Shown one piece after another: positions 49,096 through 61,374 of a stretch of DNA of 64,000 bases (the stretch's first letter is position 1; the number at the start of each line of letters is the position of its first letter). The stretch comes from Telopea speciosissima. Its lineage: Eukaryota > Streptophyta > Magnoliopsida > Proteales > Proteaceae. The stretch lies in NCBI RefSeq assembly GCF_018873765.1, contig NC_057916.1:28371501-28435500 (forward strand). The letters are read 5' to 3'. Under the pieces are notes generated by a model, which saw only the letters and a program-made list of their open reading frames with translations, was not told the origin of the DNA and did not search any database. A program made the translations under genes and the position numbers.

Positions 49096-49352
49096 AGCTG
49101 GCACATGGACGAGGCACATGCAAGTGCCGAGTCCACGAGAAACTAGATCTGCCGGTGGGAAGTCGAGAGGGACAAGCACATGGACGAGGCACATGCAAGT
49201 GCCAGTCCACGAGAAAGATCTACGGTGTGAGGTCGAGAGGGACAGGCACATGGACGAGGCACATGCAAGTGCCGGTCCACGAGAACCTAGATCTGCCGGT
49301 GGGAAAGTCCGAGAGGGGAGGCACATGGACGAGCACATGGACAGGCACATGA
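49096..49352. repeat. ~72-bp tandem repeat inside the LTR
   Basis: GGCACATGGACGAGGCACAT followed by GCAAGTGCC occurs three times at about 72-bp steps, each followed by TCCACGAGAA and AGATCT; a partial fourth unit closes the array. The same array is present in the 3' LTR at 55056-55295. Confidence 0.85.
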
Positions 49353-51776
49353 TATAGCCTTCTTTGTATGTGCGGTCCCTATTTTAGCCTTGTTTGATAA
49401 CTTATGTGGCCCAACTCTTCTAGCCCTAAGGCACTAATCTCTCCCCACGTTGTACACTCTCTTTAGGTTGGCGGCTGGCTCGGGCGTATTAGTACGTGGG
49501 GCAGTGTACTTGGCATCGAACGCCGATTTGAAGAGCTCGTCTTGCGATTGAGAGAATCAAGGTGAGTGAGTTAAGCAAACGTCTTAATTTATGGAATGTT
49601 TGTGTGTCATGTCTTGCGAATGTCATTCATGCATGTGTGCTATAATATATAATTATTAGTAAGATATAGGACGATATAAATGTTTAGATGTTGATAGGAC
49701 TTTACATTCTTGTCTTGCGATATTATTTATTTTCTTGCACTATGGTGCGAATGGTGTTGGATTTAGTTATGGGACTTGGGTGCGGTTGGTGCTGGACACG
49801 AGGATTCCATAATATGGACTCACTCATGGCATGTAGATCTAGGGCTTGAGCGGGATCCAAGTGCCGGTGGGTCTTGGGCTTGAGATTGCCGTACTTGAAA
49901 TTGCATTAGAGTTGTCCATTGCATTAGGTGGAAACGGGATGGTGACCGACCAGCGCCTTCGGTATTCACATCTCGTACTTGTATACGTACGTATGGGCTA
50001 GAGGGGCGAGAGGATAGCCGGCCGACCGTATTTCGGTATCTATGGACTCGGCCTCGGCCTATGCACATGCGTACCTCACTCATACAATAGGTGAATCTTG
50101 GCTAGGATAAATGTTTACCCGAGTACTATGACCCTTACCAGCGGGGTTAGGTGTCGGTCAAATCCGTGGGTTCCGACCGTTATTCGGGTATACCCACCGG
50201 GAAGTTCGGCGCCAACCGTATTTTGGGCGAACGCCAGGGCGGGATTTGACTCGGGGGTTTGCGTATATCTCTTGGTGGAGACCTGCAGCGAGGCTTCAGC
50301 GCGACTCGGGTTTGTCATCGCGGTATACCATCCGTTTATGGTACCGATGTCGGGGATGCTACCTAAGGTGTTGCTATAGTACTATACGACTTAGTTGTGT
50401 GTTAGGTGGATAACAATAAAACTATACATCATCATTCATTCATGTAGCATGATTGTAAATTGTATGTGATGTACGGTCTACCTTGGTGGTATGGGACACC
50501 TTGGTATCCGTCCATCATGTATGGTTTGATCAACCCCATTCATTATTATTATTGTGTATGCTTGTGTGGCTTAGCCACTCATTGGGCTCGATTGGAGCTC
50601 ACTCCTCGAGAAACATATTTTTAGTTGATGCGGTACATTCGAGCGAGTGGCCGCAGTCGAGACTCCCGAGGCTGATTACGTTGATTGGTGGCTCCGGAGA
50701 TCGTGGGGCATGGACAGTGTTTTTGCGATGTGTGTTCCTTGGCGGGACGTGACTTATGGCGGTGGCCATCTTTTGATACTTGATTATTCATTTTGAATTA
50801 TAGGTGTATTCTTTTGATTCCTTTCATGATAGATGTATTATTTATATAGTAGGTAATACATAAGTCCGATTAGACGAATTGTACTTGAAGGGTAAACTTG
50901 AATAGATAATATTTTATATGTTATCACCTAGCCGCTAACTCGATGTTATTAATATTAATCCTTTCCTTTTTACCTATTATACGTCGTTGTGAATGAGTTA
51001 GTCTTGGAGTGCTTGCATCGGTGATTACGGTGGTTGGAGAGCGTAGTTGTATGCTCGGTTGCATTTCCCGTGGTTCGGGGATGGGGTGTGCAGTTTGGTA
51101 TCGGGCGTGATGCTCTACCTCATGGACTAACTCGGTGTTCACACGACCCGATTTACTCTAAATTAGGGTTAAATATTAAAAGCCTTAACCACAAACAAGA
51201 ATCGAGTACAACAAGGGAGAATATATAAATTTTCTTGATAGAACAATGCTTTGATAATACAAATAAAGGTAGGAGACTTCCATAGAACATAAACCAGTTT
51301 AGAAATGAAGAAATGAAGAAAAGATGAGAAACTACACATTAAACCCTAGGAGTTACAAAAAAAAAAAAAAAAAAAAAAGGATATATACTAAGGTTTATGA
51401 GGGTAAAGTCATGAACAATGATGTAAAATATAATGATAATTGGGATTAGCCTAACCATAAAAAGCTAGCTATCGGTGAGAGACTCTCCTGAGGACTTATT
51501 ACGTAGGCTAATGATTAGGGGGAAATTATCTTTCATTTTTCTCGTAGCCTCAGTGACTGGCCCGGGCTTTCTTTGGGAACCACCTAGAAATTTTGAGTAT
51601 TGGTCCTAAGTACCCTTGGTTAAGCCTATGGCCCCACATGTCTCTCGGAGAGCCATTTTTTGGACTTGTTGGTAAATCTACGGAATCTTGGGATTGGCTT
51701 GGTGTATGGGCACAGTACGTTCGGGGACCTTGTCGGAGGAAACCCTAGATTTGTGTCTAGATTACGAAGGGACGGT

Positions 51777-51778
<2 letters not shown>

Positions 51779-51834
<56 letters not shown>
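51779..51834. repeat. (TA)n microsatellite
   Basis: A perfect TA run of about 28 units lies in the interior of the Ty3 element. Confidence 0.95.
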
Positions 51835-51836
<2 letters not shown>

Positions 51837-52549
51837 CACGTAGTTGAATCTCGATATGTCTATACACCCACGAACCGATGGATATCTAGAAAGGATAATT
51901 TAGGACGGATGCTAGGAGGTATGGATTATATCATGTAGTTGGAAGAGAATGATAGATCTAGCAATTTAAGTTGATGAACAGTATTATATCGGATGTTAGT
52001 GTAGCCAAGTGCGATCAAGAACAAAAGGAACTGGGCTGAAGGATTCGACAAAACTTTGCTCAACAATAGATATAAGTGGAGTAATGGGTCCCTAAATGTC
52101 CCCTCCGTTATTGGGAGTGAGCAGTAGGGATTCCATCAATATTCCAATTTATTCTAAAGCTAAGTTAGGTATTGGAGGATCGGAAGTGAAAGTCCTCATA
52201 GAAAAAGCCAGGTAAGCAAAGTAGTACAGCCTTGTGTCATTCAACCCAAAATTTTAGGAGTACAGATATTGGACGAAGTATATGGAAATAGTTGCATCTC
52301 TCTATTTCTAGAAGTATAAGCTCAGAGTTTGATTTTCACTGGGTCCTTATATACACTAGACTTTATATTAACTAAACCGGAATTGATTTATACCATTATG
52401 TAAGGTGGATACTATTAGAGGACAAATCAATACAACTTAGTTTAAGCTAAATAACTAAGCGATCCGGAGCGGAAGTTGAGCATAGTTTTAACCCCTCTAT
52501 CGGCACTATCAATACCATTTAAGCAAAGCCGGTGTGGTGGCGAGATGCA

Positions 52550-53400
52550 CTTAGTAGGAAATCACAAACCCTTCCTTGCCGCTCTAACATCAATGAGAGG
52601 CTTATAGAGGAAGCGAGAAGAATGGGTGGAAGTGTTAATTGATGATGCTACTATGTTATTTGCCGCTCGACGAGTACAACCCTCATTGGCGGAGAAGATT
52701 AAGGAAGTCCAACATACCGATGCGGAGTTACAGAAATTGATAGATGACATTAGGGAAGAGATGCGGGAGGAATCGATTTTACCTTATACGGAAATAACAT
52801 CCTTCGGTTCAAGGATAGGTTATGTGTACCCAATGGTGAGCGAGTTAAGGTGGCATGGAGAGGCAATGACCATATGGACTATTGTAATCACTTCCTATTC
52901 GACGAGTGGAAATACATCATTATGGATTTTATCACTAAATTGCCCGGTATAGCTAAATGTATTGATGCTGTTTGGGTCATTGTTGACCGGCTTAGCAAGT
53001 TAGCACATTTATCCTAATAAAGGAGATCTATCCAATGGACAAGTTGAATAAGCTATACATGGATAATGTGACTCACTTACATGGAGATCCAGTGGATATC
53101 ATTTCTAATCGTGATCTGAGTTTGCATTGAAGTCTGTGGCGGTTTTCGAGAAGGCTATGGGTACCTTTGCTGAATTTTAGCACGGTTCTCCATCCACAAA
53201 CTAATGGTAAGTCAGAGAGGACTATTCGGACCCTAGAGGACGTGCTCAGGGCTTGTGTCATTGATATGAAGGGTAGTCAGGATGAGCACATCTCACTCGT
53301 AGTGTTTGTTTACAACAACGGCTACCAAACTACTATAGGTATGACACCGTTCAAAGCACAGTACAATAGAAATTTCTGAACACCACTATATTGGGAGGAA
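52550..53400 (+). pseudogene. Ty3/gypsy RNase H end and integrase remnant
   Basis: In order, across several frames: RDALSRK (end of the RNase H region), VQPSLAEKIKEVQHTDAELQ (linker), WVIVDRLSKLAHL (near 52970), DIISNRDL (integrase catalytic-core neighbourhood, 53095) and LNFSTVLHPQTNGKSERTIR with TLEDVLRACV (53167-53250). Then comes FVYNNGYQTTIGMTPF. This is the plant chromovirus integrase order. The zinc-finger part, chromodomain, gag, protease and reverse transcriptase are absent, so it cannot act alone. Confidence 0.8.
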
Positions 53401-53878
53401 GCTGATTAGCAAAGAATATTAGGGTCTGAATTGATACAAGCCACTTGTGGAAAAGTAGATTTGATAAGGGACCGAATCATGGCAGCTTAATCTAAATGGA
53501 AGAGCTATGCCGATTATGTTTTCTTGCGAGTATCGCCAACTAAGGGAGTAATTTGTTTCGACAAAGAGGGCAAAGGTGTTAATGTATTTTACGTAATGAT
53601 GTGAGAAAGTACACCCCTACATTGATATTGTCAAGACTAAAAAGCCACATCGACTTGTCATGGGTGACACATAAAGAGCTACTGAAGAGAACTTTGATTA
53701 TAAGGACAGCAATCCTCACAATCGATGTAACTTTTGATAAAGTTCGGTGGGGCAATCTCATTGATTAAAGGGGCATCTCGTTAATGAGAAGGTGAAGTGC
53801 GGTCAAGTATCCTCACCTATGCGAGATACCTAGGTGCGTCTCAATTTCGAGGACGAAATTCTTATAAGGTGGGGAGGA

Positions 53879-54520
53879 TGTTAAATCCGTGCCCAAAATC
53901 CGATTTAAAACTCGGTCGACCACCGAGTCTGGTTTGAACCTTTTATGTAGAACCGGAGCGGAGTGCGCTTGTGAAGCTGTGGACCATGATACTCAAGCCA
54001 TCCCACAAGATTGTTGGCCGTGACTCGGAGAAGTCATCGAGGATAGGTACATCGGCGAGGTAGGGGAAAGTTTATCTTCGAGGTGCATTCCTAGCATTTC
54101 CTTATTTCGAGGATCCGCGGCCCTCGCCCGGTGTACCCGTTCTCACTTACAGATGATTGGGAGTAAGTTAATATCCTAATAACTCATGAGTATAAATACT
54201 AGAATGGGCTTAGGACCTGATGTTCATTCTAATCATATTATGGGCCTAGTAGTATAATGGGCCCAATAACTTAAAATTGACCTAAAGACCTAAGACAACC
54301 AAACATGACTTAAGACTAAAGTGAGGTAAATAGGGGTCAATCCACTATTCACCTCACAATAGAAAACCTAAATCGTGGAGAGGAAAGGAGAGAAGGAAAG
54401 AAAGAAGAAGAAGAAAAAGAAGAAGAAAAAGAAGAAGAAGAAGAAGAAAGAAGGAACGAAAGGTAGAAGAAGAAGAAGGAAGAGAGGTGGAACCCAAGCT
54501 TGCTCTCCTACATTGGTGAG

Positions 54521-54568
<48 letters not shown>

Positions 54569-57062
54569 TCCTAATTTATAGACCTAGGGTTTGGACTTAT
54601 GAGCCATGAGTGCTTCATCTACCCTAATGGAAAGGCCATTAATGGCTAATCTTTGAAGCTTAGTTATAAAGACACCTAATCCTACCTTGAACCCCCTTTC
54701 ACCCTTTCTCCATTTATGAACCCTAAGTTGGGGATTCACCTCCATTTATGGGTTTCACCAACCCTCATGGAAGACCATAGAGGTGTGGTTTGTGGGTTGT
54801 TAAATAACATTGATTAAAGACCCTTTCAAAACCCCAATACCCAAACCCATGAGTTTCCTTTCCATATGTATTTAATGGAGGAAAACCTAATCGATCATGG
54901 GGTTTACAAACCCATGTTGGGTGTGTGCTATGGCACCTTGGTTGGGGTTGTTCTCATGGCCAAAGAGACCCCTAAAAACCCCTAAGAATACCCCATTTTA
55001 GCCCAAGACTTTGGGGCTGCAAAACCATTCTCGGAATGGCATGAGCAGATAAAGCGGCACATGGACGAGGCACATGCAAGTGCCAGTCCACTGAGAAACT
55101 AGATCTGCGGTGGGAAGTCCGAGAGGGACAAGCACATGGACAGGCACATGCAAGTGCCGGTCCACGAGAAAGATCTACCGGTGTGAGGTCCGAGAGGGAC
55201 AGGCACATGGACGAGGCACATGCAAGTGCCGATCCCGAGAACCTAGATCTGCAGGTGGGAAAGTCCGAGGCATGGACGAGCACATGGACAGGCACATGAT
55301 ATAGCCTTCTTGTATGTGCGGTCCCCTATTTTAGCCTTGTTTGATAACTTATGTGGCCCAACTCTTCTAGCCCTAAGGCACTAATCTCTCCCCACGTTGT
55401 ACACTCTCTTTAGGTTGTGACCTGGCTCGGGCGTATTAGTACGTGGGGCAGTGTACTTGGCATCGAACGCCGATTTGAAGAGCTCCGTTCGCGATTGGCG
55501 AGAATCAAGGTGAGTGAGTTAAGCAAACGTCTTAATTTATGGAATGTTTGTGTGTCATGTCTTGCGAATGTCATTCATGCATGTGTGCTATAATATATAA
55601 TTATTAGTAAGATATAGGACGATATAAATGTTTAGATGTTGATAGGACTTTACATTCTTGTCTTGCGATATTATTTATTTTCTTGCACTATGGTGCGAAT
55701 GGTGTTGGATTTAGTTATGGGACTTGGGTGCGGTTGGTCTTGGACACTGAGGATTCCATAATATGGACTCACTCATGGCATGTAGATCTAGGGCTTCGAG
55801 CGGGATCCAAGTGCCGGTGGTGTCTTGGGCTTGAGATTGCCGTACTTGAAATTGCATTAGAGTTGTCCATTGCATTAGGTGGAAACGGGATGGTGACCGA
55901 CGAGCGCCTTCGGTATTCACATCTCGTACTTGTATACGTACGTATGGGCTAGAGGGCGAGAGGATAGCCGGCCGACCGTATTTCGGTATCTATGGACTCG
56001 GCCTCGGCCTATGCACATGCGTACCTCACTCATACAATAGGTGAATCTTGGCTAGGATAAATGTTTACCAGTACTATGACCCTTACCGACGGGGGTTAGG
56101 TGTCGGTCAAATCCGTGGGTTCCGAGGCGTTATTCGGGTATACCCACCGGGAAGTTCGGGCGCCAACCGTATTTTGGGCGAACGCCAGGACGGGATTTGA
56201 CTCGGGGGTTTGCGTATATCTCTTGGTGGGACAGATGCACGAGGCTTCGGTAGCGACTCGGGTTTGTCATCGCCGGTATACCATCCGTTTATGGTACCGA
56301 TGTCGGGATGCTACCTAAGGTGTTGCTATAGTACTATACGACTTAGTTGTGTGTTAGGTGGATAACAATAAAACTATACATCATCATTCATTCATGTAGC
56401 ATGATTGTAAATTGTATGTGATGTACGGTCTACCTTGGTGGTATGGGACACCTTGGTATCCGTCCATCATGTATGGTTTGATCAACCCCATTCATTATTA
56501 TTATTGTGTATGCTTGTGTGGCTTAGCCACTCATTGGGCTCGATTGGAGCTCACTCCTCGAGGAAACATATTTTTAGTTGATGCGGTACATTCGAGCGAG
56601 TGGCACGAGTACGAGACTCCCGAGGCTGGTTACGTTGATTGGTGGGCTCCGGAGATCGTGGGGCATGGACCGAGTGTTCTTTGCGATGTGTGTTCCTTGG
56701 CGGGGACAGTGACTTATGGCGGTGGCCATCTTTTGATGCACTTGATTATTCATTTTGAATTATAGGTGTATTCTTTTGATTCCTTTCATGATAGATGTAT
56801 TATTTATATAGTAGGTAATACATAAGTCCTGATTAGAACGAATTGTACTTGAAGGGGTAAACTTGAATAGATAATATTTTATATGTTATCACCTAGCTTC
56901 TGCTAACTCTGATGTTATTAATATTAATCCTTTCCTTTTTACCTATTATCTGTCGTTGTGAATGAGTTAGTCTTGGGTACTGCATCAGTGATTCTGGTGG
57001 TTGGAGAGCGTAGTTGTATGCTCCGGTTGCATTTCCCGTGGTTCAGGGATGGGGGTGTGACA
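53879..57062 (+). repeat. 3' LTR of the Ty3 element
   Basis: It is collinear with 47908-51092 along its whole length. Long stretches (for example 54580-55050 against 48610-49085) are identical as far as I can compare by eye. Most differences are one- to three-base indels next to CG or CTGAG sites, plus changes in microsatellite length. Confidence 0.9.
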
Positions 57063-57376
57063 GACTTTGCATTGGAAAGGGCTCTATCTAATCGAATCCG
57101 TATGTTTGCTAATCCTAACCTGTTGTTGCTCCAAGGAAACAGAGGACCCTGAGCTCCCAAGTCCATAAACTCACACATTTCAACTATGTGTCTAAATTGG
57201 AAAACAGTTCTACTCCCTTTATAGGTTCCTCCATCTTTCTCCTGGCAAGATAAGAATGAGTTGAAGTCTCCACAACAAATCCAATACTCATCCCTCCCTT
57301 TGGCTAATTTGAATAAGTGAATCCCAAACTTTTTGCTCTTACAGCTGTCACATAAATTTTGTTCATGCGTTACCAA
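57063..57376 (-). mobile_element. LINE endonuclease (N-terminal part of ORF2)
   Basis: On the minus strand: WICCGDFNSFLSCQEKDGG, MCEFMDLGAQGPLFPWSNNR and IRLDRALSNAK. This is the apurinic-like endonuclease of plant L1 elements (GDFN catalytic motif). It breaks at 57062, where the Ty3 element is inserted, and resumes at 47907. Confidence 0.85.
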
Positions 57377-57749
57377 TTGTTTATTGCGATTTTTTACTCT
57401 TTAACAACCAGTGGAAATGCGTTTTCAAAATTTGAATGGAGTAGAGTTACAGCTACAGCCTTAGCTAAGCTAATATTCGCTACTCGCTAACACACTACTG
57501 ATTAAATATGTTATCTTGGAGCATTCAAAGTAAGTTCCTTCCAACAACAATTGAAGAAGTCGGTTGTCGCGTTATCCAACTAAGTGGAGCTTGAGTGCTT
57601 GGAATCCTTGCCATGTCTAATGCTCTTGATATTCTCTTCTGTTTGCAAGTGTTTTTATCTCTATCTATAGTTCTTCTTTTCGACGACTCTCTAATCCAGT
57701 GTTTTTTTCCTCTTTTCTTCTTCGAGAGAGCAATACCCTTCCACTTTCT

Positions 57750-58430
57750 ATGAATGAACCATGGAGGAAAATAGACAAGGGGTACTCGGATTAGCTCCCA
57801 GGATAGACCGCCAAATAGAACACCACCTCAGAGATACCCTTCAGAGCGATGGAGATCCAGTGAAGGGGGTTTGATTTCCTGGAATAACTCATTGGTTGGA
57901 TATATCATGCTGGGAAAACCCTACCGAAAGCAAATTGTGCTAAAGGCCTTACCAACAACCTGGAATACCAGACATCCAGTGGAGGTTTCTCATATGACCG
58001 ACAACAAGTACCTCTTTCGTTTCAATCACACTACAAATTTATAAAATGTTCTCAAGGAGGGCCCGTGGACAGTTTCAGGGAATTTTCTACTACTTGAAAG
58101 ATGGAGGGGTGATGAGCAATGTAGTTTCTCTCGAACAGATTTTTGGATTCAATTCCATATGCTCCCACTAGACCTGATGAACTTGGAGTTCGTACTGTAG
58201 TTGGTAATGAGATTAGGTGAACCTGCTCTTACAATGATGATATAGGGAAATCAATCTGGAAGCCGAGTTCACTATGTGAGATGCAGAATTAGTTTGGAAA
58301 TCAACAAACCCTTGAAGATTTTTTTTCCGGTTCGACGAAAATCATGTGCAAAGATTGAAGTGCATGTGAAGTATGAACAGTTGCCATTATTTTGCTATAT
58401 CTTTGGGATTATCAGGCACGATGAATATCG
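57750..58430 (+). mobile_element. LINE ORF1 (DUF4283 / zinc-knuckle type), inverted relative to ORF2
   Basis: On the plus strand: TDNKYLFRFNHTTN, VLKEGPWTVSGNFLLLERW, TDFWIQFHMLPLDLMNLEF and VKYEQLPLFCYIFGIIRH. These are the hallmarks of DUF4283-containing ORF1 proteins of plant L1 LINEs (GPW..G, FW(I/V)Q.H.LPL, K YE.LP.FCY.CG..GH). Stops and a short deletion make it non-functional. Its orientation is opposite to the endonuclease/RT part next to it. Confidence 0.75.
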
Positions 58431-58975
58431 TTGTGGTATATACTTTTAAGTATATATAAGGAGCAGTAGACCAACAACGATGAATTCTTTGATCTTTTTG
58501 CGGCCCGAGGGTTAAGGCGGATTGACTATTCTCTTCGAGGCTCCCCTCCAGATGATAGATTGTTGGAGATGGCTTCTTATATACGTTATGAAGATTCGGA
58601 GTTTGGCAAATGACATGGAGGAGAACAGGCAAATCAGAGGGAAGCGAGCTAGGGTTCATTCAAATCGGTGGAACACCGATGGAGCTGGAGAAAACGACAT
58701 CCCTATAAGAGGTACAAAAAACCCTTTGTCTGTGGTGACCCTGCCATGTGTATTCTCCCACCTCCATCATTCTTTATCCTCGCCCCACACCCACATTCAT
58801 CATTCCTCTGTTACTCCTAACAATTCCCATAATTCTCTGTCACGATATAACCATCTTCCAAGACATTCTTACTAAAGTAAATCTCACTCTTGAGTAAAAC
58901 CATAGTTTAGTACATGGGAGTAATAGAAAATTTATGTTGTGCTCATGCGCATACCTTTCCCACAAAAAAAATAAA
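58431..58975. other. Continuation of the inverted LINE segment or flank
   Basis: A frame 58522-58875 with RKRARVHSN-like sequence could be the divergent C-terminal part of LINE ORF1. An A-rich run at 58963-58975 precedes the next element. No other gene is seen. Confidence 0.35.
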
Positions 58976-59509
58976 GGAAAATTTCACGGATACCCCCTAA
59001 AAGTATCCAATATTTCAGAAACTTATCATATTTGGTCAAAATAGCAAACTTCCCCCTTGAAGTTAAGAGGATGACCCCAAGATAAAATGTCGATTTTACC
59101 CTCTTAGTTATTTAAAAAAACAAGATGAAATATCCATTTTAACCCCAAAGTTGAAATGTCCATTTTAACCTCTGAACTGGATGCTTGGGCGACCGTCACC
59201 TGTTCCGGCTCCAGCGACCATTACCAGCGGCATCTCCCTATCCCTTTCCTTCTCCGTCTCCGACACCCCTCCCCCTCCTCTACGGCTGTTCTTAGCGGGA
59301 TGGTATCTGCCTGCATGACCTCCACCTGATGCTTCACAGCCAAACAGACCGCTGCCCCGTCATCTTCTCCCCTCGATGTCTTCTCCTTCTCCGACTTGCT
59401 CAGGAAGATGTAGTTTTGAGTAGGCCTATGAACGCCGTTCTGCAACGGCCTCTCGCCACCATCAACCGATCCTTCGGCGTCCGAGTCGACCCCTTTTCAC
59501 GTTCGATTT

Positions 59510-61136
59510 GACCTTCGGGATAGGCGATCGGTTGGACTGCCTGATCGAGACGGAGAGATTCCTCAGGAGAAGACTCGGGAATCTCATCTTTCCCGTTGAG
59601 AGACAGATGTAGGGTTTCAGGAAGAGAAGAAATCTTCTCAGCAACAGCGTTCTTTAGGTCTTGCAGAGACATCGACACGAGCGAGAGCAATGATCGATTT
59701 CCTAGTGTTCAGAACCTCTGTGGCCAGTCCCTTGATTTCTTTGGGCGTGGCATCTTTATCTTCCAAGCCTCCGAAGTGAAGTTGCTATATGGATCTCTGC
59801 AACACAACCAACCCTTCCTCGGTTCCGCAGGAGCCTTCGCTTCCCATATCTTTGGTTCCTCTTTCTTTTCTTCTTTTCGGCTCTGACGTTATTGAATCGA
59901 TTAGAGAATCTGGAACACTTTCTGGTGGTCTTCAGTTGAAGAAAGCGTTGGATGCAAATGAAGAATCGGACTTTAACGGGGTATGAATAGAATCAGACAT
60001 GTTTGTTTGATGTTTGCAGAGGAGACAGGCTACAATTTTTATAGATTCAAACAAATGAAGAGAAATTGATAGACAAAAGTGACATGCACACAGAGGGGGA
60101 GGGGAAGGGGGAGGGGGAGAGAGAGAGAGGGGGAAGGAAGGAGGAGGGAACAGACGGCACATGAGAACCAGAAACAGACCCTTCGCATGCAATTTGTGCC
60201 GTCCTTGAAGATGTGTGTCTCGTACTGCGCAGGATGGAGCCAGCATATATTCACATAAATCCCCTGTTCTACATGCACAGCTTTTTCACCTGTGCGAGTG
60301 ACTGCATCCTCTGCTGTCAAAGATGTCTTCCCATCCACATCTGTGTGGGTGAACTGAGAAGAGGTAAAATAAAATAGAATCATACAGCTTTTCCCTGTAT
60401 GGGATGATTAAGGAATTTAATCATAAGAGTTATTTTGATTTCCTTCAAATTTTGATTGATCCCTCGTCTCGTCTATGTTTAACTTGTTTCATAACTTTGA
60501 AATGCTTCTCTTTCCATTATCGGTTATGTTTTATGAGCTTTCCTTTGACATTCGAATTGAAACAACCACCATCAAAATTGACCAACCCAGACTGAATGAT
60601 TCCACTCTGGCTTTTTTTCAAAAAAAAACTTTCAGTGTATAGAACCTTCATCTATATTGAGTTTTGGGGAAAAAGAGACAGAAATACTCTGTTTATAACT
60701 TTATAGACGAGTAATTTTTGTAAAAATATCTGATTGTTTAACCAATATTCCTTTTGTCTCATATTTCCTCTGTATCTGCCCACCGAGAAGGGCTTGGCCG
60801 TCAGAGAACAGAAAAAAATTTTGAGAAAAAAACGAAGAGGAAGGAAGGGTTGAAGTGTGCCGAATTATTCTGCTCTTGTTAACAACAAAACAAACTCTTT
60901 ATTTGGGGTGAATTCCATGGCAATCGAACCTTTGTTTTTCAATTCTTTGTTAGAGATGGCGTCTCGATTTTCAGAGTCTCCTTCGATTGCAGGTCTCCAA
61001 CAATGTGAATCTTGATTGGGGGTCGCCCCTCTAAGTTGCAGAAATTTTGATTGCAGGTCGCCTCCTTCTGAGAACGAAACAAAGGAAAAAGGTGGAGGAG
61101 ACCGGAGAGGGTGGTGGCGGGGTTGCAGGGGAGCAA
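59510..61136 (-). pseudogene. Captured fragments of an F-box SKIP22-like gene
   Basis: On the minus strand, LQSKETLKIETPS (near 61060) is followed ~1.4 kb later by LQDLKNAVAEKISSLPETLH, LSLNGKDEIPESSPEESL (59690-59540). Together they match the N-terminal ubiquitin-like region of plant F-box protein SKIP22 (SLESKETLKIE...LKD.L...LHLSLN.KDEL..SSPEDSL). The order is conserved but separated by unrelated sequence. No F-box is seen. An intervening frame near 60180-60300 (VEQGIYVNI...DGTNCMRRVCF) faintly recalls a BRX-type domain, which I do not rely on. Confidence 0.6.
60090..60140. repeat. G/A low-complexity tract
   Basis: A GGGGGA/GAGAGA run within the Pack-MULE-like element. The Pro/Leu/Ser repeats encoded opposite it are a by-product. 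Confidence 0.85.
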
Positions 61137-61374
61137 GAGAAGGAGGGCTAGTGGTGGTGGCGGCGGAAGAAACAGCAGAAGGGGAAATGGGTTTCACAGG
61201 TAAGGGTAATTTTGCCATTTAAAAAGAGTTAACAGACACTTAACTGCAGAGACTAACGGAGTGGACTAAATTAAAATAAATTCATAAAAATAAGGGGTGT
61301 CTGTGACATTTTAACGAAATATGGTAAATTTCTAAGATATTGGATACTTTTAGAGGGTGTCCGTGAAATTTTCC

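Larger units (their letters stand above)
47908..57062 (+). mobile_element. Ty3/gypsy element with 3.2-kb LTRs and a gutted interior
   Basis: The 5' LTR is 47908-51092 and the 3' LTR 53879-57062, both TGTTAAATCC...GTG(A)CA. The duplication is CACTT on the left and GACTT on the right, with one mismatch. A degenerate primer site TTTGGTATCGGGCG follows the 5' LTR, and the polypurine tract AAGGTGGGGAGGA precedes the 3' LTR. The 2.8-kb interior is less than half of a normal coding region. The element interrupts the LINE endonuclease. Confidence 0.9.
58976..61374. mobile_element. Pack-MULE-like element
   Basis: Inverted termini of about 65 bp, each starting GGAAAATTTCACGGA and containing AAAAGTATCCAATAT, lie at both ends (about 90% matching by eye). 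The 2.4-kb interior encodes no transposase but holds host-gene fragments. Both outer flanks are A-rich and no clean 9-bp duplication can be read. Confidence 0.7.

Noticed and set aside
49042..49357. Overlapping frames on both strands with Cys/Pro or His/Met repeats
   Set aside because: All are readings of the 72-bp tandem array.
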